Source of the DNA: Amycolatopsis lexingtonensis | Lineage (GTDB): Bacteria > Actinomycetota > Actinomycetes > Mycobacteriales > Pseudonocardiaceae | Length of the DNA stretch: 64,000 nt | Direction: 5' to 3' | NCBI RefSeq assembly: GCF_014873755.1 | Contig: NZ_JADBEG010000001.1 | Span: 8,654,501-8,718,500, forward strand | In this document: piece by piece, positions 45,197 through 53,918 of the stretch | Position numbering within the stretch: position 1 is the stretch's first letter | Layout of the letters: the number at the start of each line of letters is the position of its first letter | Position numbers and translations under genes: made by a program | Notes under the pieces: generated by a model | Seen by the model: the letters and a program-made list of their open reading frames with translations, nothing else | Database searches by the model: none | What the model was told of the DNA's origin: nothing

Positions 45197-45770
45197 GCCG
45201 GCGGTCGTAGAAGCGCGCGCCCGCGGCGAGCGCGGTGAAGAACAGGCCGATGAAGACGCAGTTGAGCGTCACCTGGCCGTAGCCGAGCGCGCCGGCGTCG
45301 ACGAACGGGTACGGGTAGAAGCCGGTGACCGCGCCGCGCGGCAGGGTGAACGCTAGCCAGGCCAGCGGGTAGAGCAGCGACCACCAGACCGTGCGCCAGG
45401 TCAGGACGCCGCGCGGAGCGGCGAGCAGCCAGCCGAGCACGAACAGGATCGGCGTCACCTTGTGCAGCATGGTGTCGGCGAAGAACGCCAAGCCGTGCAG
45501 CTCGTACAGGCCGGCGAGCGCGACCTGGTAGACGATGCCGGTCACGATGATGCCGACCAGCGCGTCGAGCAGGAGGACGGTGAACACGCGCCCGCGCGCC
45601 CGGTCCAGTGCGATCAGCGCCGAGGTGAGCGCGACCAGCAGGTTCGAGTCGATGGTGAAGAAGCAGAGCAGGTTCGCGGTGGGGGTGGCCACCACCTGGC
45701 TGACGAGCCCGGTCAGCGCGACCACGGCGGTGACCGCGAACCAGGCGCGGGTGAGCTTCTCGCTGCGCAT
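45168..45770 (-). CDS. Pr6Pr family membrane protein
   Basis: The 200-residue protein has six membrane segments and the Pr6Pr features: FFTIDSNLLVALTSALIAL early, LHKVTPILFVLGWLL in the middle and WSLLYPLAWLAFTLPRGAVTGFYPYPF later. The family is common in actinomycetes and has no known function. Its end overlaps the convergent oxidoreductase by 29 bases. Confidence 0.85.
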   Translation of the reverse strand: MRSEKLTRAWFAVTAVVALTGLVSQVVATPTANLLCFFTIDSNLLVALTSALIALDRARGRVFTVLLLDALVGIIVTGIVYQVALAGLYELHGLAFFADTMLHKVTPILFVLGWLLAAPRGVLTWRTVWWSLLYPLAWLAFTLPRGAVTGFYPYPFVDAGALGYGQVTLNCVFIGLFFTALAAGARFYDRRLSPAPDGMR

Positions 45771-45862
45771 TTCCGGAGCTTAGCTCCACAGTGGACGTCT
45801 CGATCGGGATCACTCGATCGAGGAGCGCCGGTCACCCGGTCCGCGTCCTATTGTCGGCGGCG

Positions 45863-46684
45863 ATGGACGTCGAACGCACCCCCGGACGCCGCGGGCGGGT
45901 CGCGCAGGGACCCGTGGAGGACACCGGCCCGGTCGCGGAATTCGCGCGCCGGCTGTGGGAGCTGAAGCGCGCGGCGGGCGACCCGTCTTACGACCGGATG
46001 CGCGACGAGCTGGGCGCACTGGCCTCGAAGTCGGCGCTGTCGGCCGCGGCCCGCGGGAAGCACCTGCCCAGCTGGGAAACGACGTGGGAGTTCGTGCGCG
46101 TGCTCGCGGTAGGCGTGCTCGGGCAGGACGAGACGGCGGCCCGGCTCGACTGGCGCGGGTGCTGGGAGCGGGCTCGCGAGCCGGCGGAAGCCGTCGCGAA
46201 GGCGGCCGAGCCCGGTCCGTCCCGTGGCCGGTGGGCGGCCTACGGCCTCGCCGCGGCCGTCGCGATCGTGCTCGTCGTCGCGCTGGCGCTCCTGTTCGGT
46301 GGCGCGTTCTCGACCGAAGAGCCGGCCGCTGCCGGCGACGTGTCCGAGTTCGTCGCCGACGTGACCGTGCCCGACGGCACGCCGATCCCGGCGGGTAGCC
46401 GGTTCGTCAAGACGTGGGAGCTGCGCAACGCCGGATCGGTCGGATGGATCGGGCGGTACCTCGTCCGCTCGGGTTCGTTCGGCAGCCCCGGCGAGTGCCG
46501 GACGCCCTCGCGCGTCCCGATCCCGTACACCGCGCCCGGCGAGCACGTGCGGATCTCCGTCGACGTGCAGGCGCCGTCCGAGGCCGGGCACTGCCAGGTG
46601 TACTGGAAGATGGCCGACTCCGAAGGGCACCTGCTGCTGCCGGACGCCCGCGCGGTCTTCTTCTCGGTCCGGATCGTGCCCTGA
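45863..46684 (+). CDS. Membrane protein with cytosolic HTH-like part and extracellular NBR1-Ig-like domain
   Basis: The 273-residue protein has an N-terminal segment (about 20-90) resembling an actinobacterial helix-turn-helix (FARRLWELKRAAGDPSYDRM, ASKSALSAAARGKHLPSW), one membrane span (about 127-152), and a C-terminal beta domain (about 165-273) with FVKTWELRNAGSVGW, VPIPYTAPGEHVRISVDV and GHCQVYWKMADSEGHLL. The last part matches the NBR1 immunoglobulin-like fold, first known from the autophagy receptor NBR1 and also found in bacteria. A signal-transducing or envelope-binding role is inference. Confidence 0.75.
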   Translation: MDVERTPGRRGRVAQGPVEDTGPVAEFARRLWELKRAAGDPSYDRMRDELGALASKSALSAAARGKHLPSWETTWEFVRVLAVGVLGQDETAARLDWRGCWERAREPAEAVAKAAEPGPSRGRWAAYGLAAAVAIVLVVALALLFGGAFSTEEPAAAGDVSEFVADVTVPDGTPIPAGSRFVKTWELRNAGSVGWIGRYLVRSGSFGSPGECRTPSRVPIPYTAPGEHVRISVDVQAPSEAGHCQVYWKMADSEGHLLLPDARAVFFSVRIVP

Positions 46685-46864
46685 ATTTGGCTTTCCCGCC
46701 CCGCTGGCCAAATCGCTGACCTGCGAAGACGATCTTCGTTTGGCTCGCGCGCGGAGCTGGCCGGCCGATGTCTTCCCCGCCACCGCCGAGGGTCCCTAAC
46801 GTCGTCGGTGTCCGGATCTCCTGGGCGAATCCATTTCATCTTTTCTTGCAGGGGAAGGAAATCC

Positions 46865-47212
46865 ATGCGTCCGTATCTGAGGGTCGCGGCCGTCACGGGG
46901 GCCGCGCTCGTCGCGGGTCTGCTGCCGGCCGGCACGGCGTCGGCCTCCGCGCCGGCGGCAGGGACCGTGGCGAGTGATCCGATCATCACGTGCGAGTCCG
47001 GGTACCACGGCTGGATGCGCCGCGCCGGCAAGGACGCCATCTGCCTGTGGCCGGGGGAGCGCACCTGGAACATCCGCGTCTTCGAGTGCGCGGGTGACCT
47101 GACGCTCTACTTCGAGAACGGCAAGCACACCTACTGCGGCGGCTCGATGAAGTTCGGCATCGACATCGCCGAGACGTCGAACGTGGTCAAGACGAAGGTG
47201 GGGAACCGATGA
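46865..47212 (+). CDS. Small secreted cysteine-containing protein
   Basis: The 115-residue precursor has a signal peptide (RPYLRVAAVTGAALVAGLL, cleavage near ASA) and a mature domain with four cysteines (ITCESG, AICLW, FECAG, TYCGG), enough for two disulfides. GGGGAAGGAAATCC precedes the ATG. I do not recognise it. The stop overlaps the next gene's start (ATGA), so two secreted proteins are made together. Confidence 0.7.
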   Translation: MRPYLRVAAVTGAALVAGLLPAGTASASAPAAGTVASDPIITCESGYHGWMRRAGKDAICLWPGERTWNIRVFECAGDLTLYFENGKHTYCGGSMKFGIDIAETSNVVKTKVGNR

Positions 47213-47592
47213 CGCGCACACTGGTGGTCCCGGTCGTGGCGCTGGCCGCGACACTGCTGGCGGCGCCCGCCGCGTCCGCCGCCTCCGCCGCGACGAAGGT
47301 GTGCGCCGGCGGTCAGCTGATGGGCGGGGCGACGAAGGTCGTCGAGGTGAGCGCCGGGCAGAAGATCGACATCACGGTGCACAACAGCGACTACCGCGGG
47401 ATGCTCGTCCAGATCATCGAGGACGTCTTCGACAAGGGCCTGTGGAGCGGTGCGATCGCCCCGGGCAAGGAGCACACGGTGTCCCACGGCGTGCTCGGCG
47501 ACCCGCCCGTCTACCACAAGATCCGCTTCGAGGTGACGTCCAACCTGTCCAACAACTACACCTACGCGATCAAGTCGGATCGCTGCTACTGA
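47209..47592 (+). CDS. Small secreted protein, partner of the preceding gene
   Basis: The 127-residue precursor has a signal peptide (TLVVPVVALAATLLAAPAAS) and a beta-rich mature part with two cysteines (KVCAGG and the penultimate SDRCY), probably a single disulfide linking its ends. Start overlaps the preceding stop by four bases. Function unknown. A perfect hairpin follows, so the pair forms a closed two-gene unit. Confidence 0.7.
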   Translation: MTRTLVVPVVALAATLLAAPAASAASAATKVCAGGQLMGGATKVVEVSAGQKIDITVHNSDYRGMLVQIIEDVFDKGLWSGAIAPGKEHTVSHGVLGDPPVYHKIRFEVTSNLSNNYTYAIKSDRCY

Positions 47593-47599
47593 CGCCGGA

Positions 47600-47628
47600 C
47601 GCGCCCCGGTGCCGGGCACCGGGGCGCG
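47600..47628. terminator. Bidirectional terminator
   Basis: Bases 47600-47613 pair perfectly with 47615-47628 (CGCGCCCCGGTGCC and its complement) between convergent genes. Confidence 0.75.
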
Positions 47629-47634
47629 CGTTCG

Positions 47635-48075
47635 TCAGGCGGCGGTGAGGGCGTCCCGGAGGGTGGTGAACGCCTCGTACTCGGCCTTCTGGTCGACGGG
47701 CAGCTGGTAGGCGGCGGCGAGGACCTTCGGCACGGACGGCAGGATGCTCAGCCGGAACGACCGGCCGTCCGTCGTCTTGATCACGAACCGGCCCTGCAGG
47801 TCGCGCTTCTTGACCGCGGCCCGGTTCGCGTCGGTGATCGTCAGCGGGGTGCCCGGCGTGACCGTGCCGCTCTTTTCTTCGAGCGGCACGATCACGAGGT
47901 CGGTCGAGCCCGGCCGGAAACCCACCGCGAAATTGCTGACGGTGGTGGTGCGGAAAAAGATGAAGTTCTTCTGCTTGATTTCCGCGGCGTACACCTTCGT
48001 GTAGCTCGTCCCGTCCGGGACGGCCGCGTCGAAAGCGGCGTGGATCGACGCTTTCAGCTGTTCTTTGCTTGCCAC
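47635..48075 (-). CDS. Hypothetical cytosolic protein
   Basis: The 146-residue protein starts at GTG 48075, five bases after GGAGGAG; the longer frame upstream lacks a ribosome site. It has no signal peptide. The sequence alternates short strands and helices (ASKEQLKASIHAAFDAAVP, FAVGFRPGSTDLVIVPLEEK). I do not recognise the family. Confidence 0.65.
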   Translation of the reverse strand: MASKEQLKASIHAAFDAAVPDGTSYTKVYAAEIKQKNFIFFRTTTVSNFAVGFRPGSTDLVIVPLEEKSGTVTPGTPLTITDANRAAVKKRDLQGRFVIKTTDGRSFRLSILPSVPKVLAAAYQLPVDQKAEYEAFTTLRDALTAA

Positions 48076-48220
48076 TTCTACTCCTCCATGACCGCTCGGG
48101 GACTGAGCGGGTCTTCCGAGGAGCAGCATCGTAGTGACAGCCGCACTCTTGATCTGTGGGGAAAAATCGCGTCATCGAGCGGTGTCGAACAAACCGAACG
48201 ACGCTATTTCCGGTCAAAGA

Positions 48221-49513
48221 TCAGCGGAGCGCTTTCGCCAGTGCGGGGACGAAGACCGACGCGTCGACCGTGCCCCAGCCGCTGGCGATGTCGAAGCCCT
48301 TGGCCGCGGTGAAGCCGGTGACGCCGTCCTGGCTGTTGTCGCCTTCGGTGACGTCGACGATGCCCGCCTGCGTGCCCGCCGGGCCCAGCTTCGTGTACAG
48401 CGCCGGGTTGATCTGGCCGAGCTTGCCGTGCTTGGCCTGCACCGCGAGCGCGAGCACGCCGGCGAACAGCGGCGCGGACTGCGACGTGCCGTGCACGCCT
48501 TCCATGCTGATGTCCGGGAACGACCGCATCTTGCTGCCGGTGATCTTCTTGACGCCGTCCTGCCAGGACGGCCGCGCGTACGCCTTCGACAGCCCGGCGC
48601 CCTCGGCGAACCCGTTGTCGGCGACGTTCACCAGGTCGTCCGCCTTGGTGCGCGCGCCGTTCGCGTCGAGGTGCAGCTGCGTGCCGCCGAGCGTCGTGAC
48701 GCGCGGGTCGGACGCCGGCCAGCTCGCGACGCGGTACGGGTAGTTGCCCGGACCGTAGAGGTAGCCGCCGGTCGGCCCGTCGTCACCGGAGGAGGCGACC
48801 ATCGTGATGCCGGCCTTGCTCGCGCGGTCCAGCGCCGGGTCGAGCGTCTTGATCGAGTCGAACGACGGGAAGTTCTCTTCCGTCGTGCCGAAGCTCATCG
48901 AGATCACGTCGACGAGCTTGTGCTCGGTCATGTAGTCGACCGCGTGCATCATCTCGGGCAGGCCGGTGAAGCCCTGCGTCTCGGCGACCGGCGTCGCCGC
49001 GACGACGATCTTCGCGTTCGGCGCCATGGCGTGCATCATCGTGACGTCGAGGTCGGTCTCGCCGCCCCAGCCCTGGCAGGTGGCGGTGTCGACGCCGGGG
49101 TCGGTGCACGCGGGCACCGGGCCGGACGGCTGGATCACCTCGACGTTCGCCGGCGGGAGGCCGTGGTTCTTCGAGTAGGTGTCCAGGACCTCCTTCACCT
49201 TGTCGTCGCCGAAGGACACCAGCGTCGCCACGGTGCTGCCCGCGCCGGTGATGCCGGCGTTCCACAGCTTCGTCGCGTTGTACGCGGTGCTCTCCTTCGG
49301 CAGCGACGCCATCGCCGCCTCGAGCTTCGCGACACGCTTCTGCACGGTGTCGGCGCCGACGAACGACCGCGCGGCCGCCGAGAAGTGGTGCTTCGACGGC
49401 TGGTGCCCGGCACCCGGCGTGCTCGGCACCGGCGTGGCGAGAGCCGGTGCCGCGAACGCGGTCACGAGCAGGGTCGTGCTCGCGAGCAAGCCGGACACAG
49501 CGCGCAATCTCAT
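48221..49513 (-). CDS. Sedolisin-like (S53) secreted peptidase
   Basis: The 430-residue precursor has a signal peptide (MRLRAVSGLLASTTLLVTAF, cleavage near ALA-TPV). Sedolisin features are present: the catalytic Glu and Asp in GGETDLDVTMMHA (near 152 and 156), the oxyanion Asp in VASSGDDG, and the Ser in HGTSQSAPLFAG (near 345). Unlike typical family members it lacks a long N-terminal propeptide; only about 60 residues precede the catalytic core, so activation must differ or be absent. The calcium-site end (DVTEGDN, GWGTVDAS) is present. Confidence 0.85.
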   Translation of the reverse strand: MRLRAVSGLLASTTLLVTAFAAPALATPVPSTPGAGHQPSKHHFSAAARSFVGADTVQKRVAKLEAAMASLPKESTAYNATKLWNAGITGAGSTVATLVSFGDDKVKEVLDTYSKNHGLPPANVEVIQPSGPVPACTDPGVDTATCQGWGGETDLDVTMMHAMAPNAKIVVAATPVAETQGFTGLPEMMHAVDYMTEHKLVDVISMSFGTTEENFPSFDSIKTLDPALDRASKAGITMVASSGDDGPTGGYLYGPGNYPYRVASWPASDPRVTTLGGTQLHLDANGARTKADDLVNVADNGFAEGAGLSKAYARPSWQDGVKKITGSKMRSFPDISMEGVHGTSQSAPLFAGVLALAVQAKHGKLGQINPALYTKLGPAGTQAGIVDVTEGDNSQDGVTGFTAAKGFDIASGWGTVDASVFVPALAKALR

Positions 49514-49650
49514 GCTTTTCTCCCGTGGCTGAAGGAAACTCCGTCAGCCACTCTGGCCAGAACCGGGAGAAGGCAACATCGACTTTCGTCTTTCCTTTTA
49601 CGAGGAAAGCACCGCCGACACGCGAAATGTCGCGATCAAGACGTTCGTAG

Positions 49651-51183
49651 TCAGCTCCCTTCCGACCGGTCGCCGTGCAGGAGGCCGCGGACGGTGTCGA
49701 TCGTGTCCGCGTCGGCCGGCTCCTTGTCCGGGCGGTAGCGCACGACCCGGGCGAACCGCAGCGCCAGGCCACCGGGGTAGCGGGTCGAAACCTGGGCGCT
49801 GTCCAGCTCGATCTCCACCACCACTTCGGGCCGCACGTACACCGTCCAGTCGTCGCGGTGGGTTTCGATCTCCTGGAACCTCGTCGTCTGCCACGCGAGC
49901 AGCTCGTCGGTCATGCCCTTGAACGTCTTGCCCACCATGATCGGCGGGCCGCCGTCCGGGTCTCGTGCGCCCAGGTGGAGGTTGGACAGCTTGCCCGTGC
50001 GCCTGCCGTGCCCCCACTCCGCCGCGAGCACCACCAGGTCGATCGTGTGCACCGGCTTGACCTTCAGCCACGCCCGCCCGCGCCGCCCGGCCGCGTACGG
50101 CGACGCGAGGTCCTTGACCATCACCCCTTCGTGCCCGGCTTCCATCGCCGCCTCCAGCACCTCGGCGGCGCGCGAAACACCCACCTCGCCGGGGATCACG
50201 TGCGCCCCGGCGACCTTGCGCAGCGCCGCGTTGCGCTCGGACAGCGGCGCGTCCAGCAGGTCGACGCCGTCGAGGTGCAGGCAGTCGAAGAAGTACGGCC
50301 GCAGCAGCAGCGCCTGGACCTGCTCCTCGCGCGTGCTGCCGAACCGGCTCATCGTGTCCTGGAACGGCCGCGGCCGCCCCGCGTCGGTCAGGGCGAGCGT
50401 TTCGCCGTCCAGCACCACGGATTCGCACGGCAGTGCCCGCACGAGTTCGACCAGCTCCTGGACGCTGCCGGTGATCTCGCGCAACGTCCGCGTCCAGACG
50501 TGCACCTCGTCGCCCTGCCGGTGCACCTGGATCCGCGCACCGTCCATCTTGTACTCGACGATCGCCTCGGCGTGCTCGGCGACGGCCTCCTCCAGCGATT
50601 CCGCCGGCGACGCCAGCATCGGCTTGACCGGCGTCCCGAGCGCGAGCCGGAACTCCGCCAGCGCGGCCTGCCCGCCGGTCATCGCCGCGACCCCGGTGAC
50701 GCCCAGCTTCCCGGACAGCATGAACGCGCGCCGCACGTCCTCGGCCGGCACCTCGGCCGCCGCCGCGACGGCGTCGACCATCACGCCTTCCAGCGCACCC
50801 TGCCGCAGCTCGCCGGTGACCAGCCGGAACAGGAACTGCTGCTCCTCCTCGGTGAGCCGGACGAACAGCGCCCGCAGGACGTCCTGCCTGCGGGTCGACG
50901 AGCCCGTGCCCGCCGCAACGCCCGCGGCCTCCGTCAAGGCCGCGTCCACCTCCAGCACCGTGATCGCAGGCTCCGGCGCGGGCGACGCACCCAGCCCGGC
51001 CAGGGTGCGCCAGCCCGCACCCAGCCGGTCCTGCGCCGTCTGCCCGGTCAGGTACGCGATCACCGTGGCCAGCTCGGTGAACTCGGCGGCGCGCAGCACC
51101 GCGGCCAGGAGGGCGATCTTCGCCTTCCTGGACCTCGTCGCCGCCAGCTCGGCGGACACCCGGACCAACTCGCTCAGCAACAC
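49651..51183 (-). CDS. ATP-dependent DNA ligase, LigB type
   Basis: The 510-residue enzyme has an N-terminal DNA-binding domain (about 1-180), the adenylation domain with nucleotidyl Lys near 211 in EYKMDGARIQVHR, motif III VVLDGETLAL, motif IV EGVMVKDLASPYAAGRRG and the C-terminal OB domain starting at WLKVKPVHTIDLVVL. It matches the actinobacterial LigB group (Rv3062-like), a non-essential ligase used besides NAD-dependent LigA. It starts at GTG 51183. No Ku or other repair gene is adjacent. Confidence 0.92.
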   Translation of the reverse strand: MLLSELVRVSAELAATRSRKAKIALLAAVLRAAEFTELATVIAYLTGQTAQDRLGAGWRTLAGLGASPAPEPAITVLEVDAALTEAAGVAAGTGSSTRRQDVLRALFVRLTEEEQQFLFRLVTGELRQGALEGVMVDAVAAAAEVPAEDVRRAFMLSGKLGVTGVAAMTGGQAALAEFRLALGTPVKPMLASPAESLEEAVAEHAEAIVEYKMDGARIQVHRQGDEVHVWTRTLREITGSVQELVELVRALPCESVVLDGETLALTDAGRPRPFQDTMSRFGSTREEQVQALLLRPYFFDCLHLDGVDLLDAPLSERNAALRKVAGAHVIPGEVGVSRAAEVLEAAMEAGHEGVMVKDLASPYAAGRRGRAWLKVKPVHTIDLVVLAAEWGHGRRTGKLSNLHLGARDPDGGPPIMVGKTFKGMTDELLAWQTTRFQEIETHRDDWTVYVRPEVVVEIELDSAQVSTRYPGGLALRFARVVRYRPDKEPADADTIDTVRGLLHGDRSEGS

Positions 51184-51223
51184 CCGGACATCATGACCCG
51201 CACCACCGACAATTTCCTGCCGA

Positions 51224-52903
51224 TCAGATGTCTCCCCTGGTGCAGAGGGGGTCGAGCAGCCCGTCCTTGGTCACGCAGGGGGTGTACCCGGCGTCCTGCA
51301 GCTCGGCCCGCGCGGTCGGGCTCGCCAGGTAGTCCAGGAACCGCTTCAGCACGCTCTCGCCGTCCGGTACGCCCTTCGTGTACAGGTACTCCACGGTCCA
51401 GAACCGGTAGCCGGCGCCGATCGTCGTGACGTCCGGGTAGTGGCCGTCGAGCTGCACGACGCCGACCTGCTGGTCGCGGGCGGCCGCTGTCTTGGCCGCC
51501 GGGACGTCGGCGTACCCGATCGCGCCCGGCACGTTCGCGACCTCGGTGAGCACCTCGGCGGTCGTCCCGCGCTCGCAGCGGGTGGTCGCCGCGGCCGGAT
51601 CGCGCTCCGGCTTGCGGCACGAGTCCGACGTCAGCCGGTCTTCCGCACCGCCGAGCACCTTCTGCTCGAACGTCTTGCGCGTGCCCGACTCCTGCCCGCG
51701 CCCGACGATCCCGATCGGCACCGACGGCCCCGGCCGCAGCTGGTCCCAGTTCCGCACCCGGCCGCTGAAGATGTCCTTGACCTGCTGGGTCGTCAGCTTG
51801 TCGACCCCGGCCGCGCGGTTGACGACCAGGCTGTAGACGACCACCGCGACCGCCTTCGCCGCCAGGTCGGGTCCGGCTTCCCCGGACCGGCCGTCCGACA
51901 GCACCGCCAGCCCGTTCTTGTTCGCGGCGTCGACGGGGGCGAGCGCGCGGACGCCGGTGACGCTGCCGGTCGCGCGGGTGGTGATGGCGGCGCCGTCGCA
52001 CTGGCCGTGGTACTCGGCGGCGATGCTGTCGATGATCGGGACGAACGCGCTCGAGCCCTCGACCGACAGCTTCCCGGTGGCGCACTGCGCGGAGGTAGCC
52101 GGCCGGGACCACGAGACGAGCAGCGTGGCCAGCAGGGCGCCGGTCAGCAGCACCCCGACCGCCGTCGTGATGACCGGCCAGCCGAACCGGCGCTGCTTGC
52201 GGTCGTCCTTGATGCGGCCGGCGGCGAGCCGGGCGTGGTGGTCGATCTCCTTGCTGATCTCGCCGTCGTGCTCGTCGGACTCACGCAGGACGACGACCAG
52301 CTTGAACTTCTCCTTGCGCTTCAAGGAGAGCCGCGCGAACCGCACGCCGTGCCAGTCGGGCGCCTCGGGCGGTACTTCGGCCGCGGCGAGGCCGGCGAAC
52401 CGTTTCGGCAGCCACGCGCGCACCCGGGCCAGCTTCACGGCTTCGACCGGCCGCTGCGGCGTCTCGCGCGTGAAGAACTCGAGGCCGTCGCGGACGTGCT
52501 GGCGCAGGCCGTCGTCGGTCGCGTCGGACACCCGCGCGTCCCAGACGATCCGGCTGCCGAAGGTGAACGACAGCGGGATCTCGAAGTCGCCCGGCGCGAT
52601 GTCGAAGCTGCCGGTGTTGTGGATCCGGATGACGACGATGCTCATCCGGTCGAGCAGCCGCGCCACTTGTTCGAGCTGCGGGGCGGCCTGCGCGGAGCCG
52701 TTTTCGCCGTCGTGCAGGTCGATCGGGGACAGCCCGATCTTGGAGTTGTAGAGCACCCGGAACGTCATCCGGCGGCGGCGGATGAAGTAGCGGTCGACGA
52801 ACGGCGCGGCGATCGCGACCAGCGCGGCGATGCCGAGGACGAGGCTGCCGGAGTCGGAGCTCAGGATCTCGGCGAGGGACTGCATGGTCGCGCCGACACC
52901 CAC
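51224..52903 (-). CDS. Membrane-anchored protein fused to a PstS-like binding domain
   Basis: The 559-residue protein starts at GTG 52903, seven bases after GAGGAG. It has a first membrane span (about 20-40), a beta-rich domain of about 190 residues of unknown type (VVIRIHNTGSFDIAPGDF), a second span (about 247-270), then a phosphate-binding-protein-like domain (about 278-559: LSVEGSSAFVPIIDSIAAEY, TTQQVKDIFSGRVRNW, VGRGQESGTRKTFE). The binding domain resembles PstS but has no lipobox and no transporter genes nearby, so it may be a sensor rather than an uptake protein. Confidence 0.75.
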   Translation of the reverse strand: MGVGATMQSLAEILSSDSGSLVLGIAALVAIAAPFVDRYFIRRRRMTFRVLYNSKIGLSPIDLHDGENGSAQAAPQLEQVARLLDRMSIVVIRIHNTGSFDIAPGDFEIPLSFTFGSRIVWDARVSDATDDGLRQHVRDGLEFFTRETPQRPVEAVKLARVRAWLPKRFAGLAAAEVPPEAPDWHGVRFARLSLKRKEKFKLVVVLRESDEHDGEISKEIDHHARLAAGRIKDDRKQRRFGWPVITTAVGVLLTGALLATLLVSWSRPATSAQCATGKLSVEGSSAFVPIIDSIAAEYHGQCDGAAITTRATGSVTGVRALAPVDAANKNGLAVLSDGRSGEAGPDLAAKAVAVVVYSLVVNRAAGVDKLTTQQVKDIFSGRVRNWDQLRPGPSVPIGIVGRGQESGTRKTFEQKVLGGAEDRLTSDSCRKPERDPAAATTRCERGTTAEVLTEVANVPGAIGYADVPAAKTAAARDQQVGVVQLDGHYPDVTTIGAGYRFWTVEYLYTKGVPDGESVLKRFLDYLASPTARAELQDAGYTPCVTKDGLLDPLCTRGDI

Positions 52904-52954
52904 CGTGCTGCTCCTCTACCCCCGGATCCCCAGTTAGAGCAGCGTAGGCAGGCC

Positions 52955-53818
52955 TCAGCCGGCGTGGGGTGACGACGACCGAGTGTTCACCGGCCGTTCA
53001 TCGGTGGCGATCCAGCTGGCCAGCAGGCCGAGCGCGCGTTCGGTCTCGGACCCCGGTTCGGCGTGGTAGACGACCATGCCCTGGTCGGGATCCTGGGGCA
53101 GCCGCAGCGTCTCGTAGCGCAACCGCAGCTCGCCGACGACGGGGTTCAGCAGGACCTTCCACCCCTGCGCCTTCTCCCGCACGGCGTGCTCGGCCCACAG
53201 CTTCCGGAACTGTTCGCTGGCCAGCGAAAGCTCGCCGATCAGCTGGGCGAACCGCGGGTCGCCGGGGTGCCGGCCGCTCTCCGCGCGCAGGTTCGCGACG
53301 AGCTCGCGGCAGACGGCGTCGTACTCCGGGTGCAAGTCCTTCGCGCGCTCGTCGGTGAAGATGAGCTTCGGCATGTTGCGCTCTTCGAGGTCGGCGAAGG
53401 CGAACGCGACGGCGCCGCCGAGCGCGTTCCAGGCCAGCACGTCCATGTACCGCCCGAAGACGAACGCGGGCGCCTGGATGGCGTCGAGCAGCTGCTGCAG
53501 TTCGGGCCGGATCCGCTGCGGCGCCCGCTCGTCCCGGCGTTTCGGCGCGGCGAGGTTGCGCAGGTAGGCCTCTTCACCGGGGTTGAGCCGCAGCGCGCGG
53601 GCCAGCGCGTCGAGGACCGCGTCCGAGACGTTCTTCGCGCGGCCCTGCTCCAGCCGCGTGTAGTAGTCGACGCTGATCCCGGACAGCTGCGCCAGCTCCT
53701 CGCGGCGCAGGCCCTTCACCCGCCGCTGCGTGATCCCGGGCGGCAGGCCCAGGTCGGCGGGGTCCAGTGCGGCGCGGCGCGCCTTCAGGAAGGCGCCCAG
53801 CTCGGCTGCGTCACTCAT
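52955..53818 (-). CDS. XRE-family regulator with MmyB-like ligand domain
   Basis: The 287-residue protein has an N-terminal helix-turn-helix (RVKGLRREELAQLSGISVDYYTRL in overlapping pieces, residues about 30-65) and a C-terminal MmyB-like domain (about 105-280) with PAFVFGRYMDVLAWN and LRYETLRLPQDPDQG. Such regulators in actinomycetes usually control a neighbouring short-chain dehydrogenase or aldo/keto reductase, and may bind a fatty acid-like ligand. It is divergent from the aldo/keto reductase at 53919 with about 100 bases between. Confidence 0.88.
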   Translation of the reverse strand: MSDAAELGAFLKARRAALDPADLGLPPGITQRRVKGLRREELAQLSGISVDYYTRLEQGRAKNVSDAVLDALARALRLNPGEEAYLRNLAAPKRRDERAPQRIRPELQQLLDAIQAPAFVFGRYMDVLAWNALGGAVAFAFADLEERNMPKLIFTDERAKDLHPEYDAVCRELVANLRAESGRHPGDPRFAQLIGELSLASEQFRKLWAEHAVREKAQGWKVLLNPVVGELRLRYETLRLPQDPDQGMVVYHAEPGSETERALGLLASWIATDERPVNTRSSSPHAG

Positions 53819-53918
53819 GCCTCCAGTATCCCCGGCTCGCGGTTCCCCGCCTGGTACTGCCGGACCCAGGTTGACCGTGACCTGGTCCGGTGCTTTTCCC
53901 GCCAGCAGGGTGGAGCCC

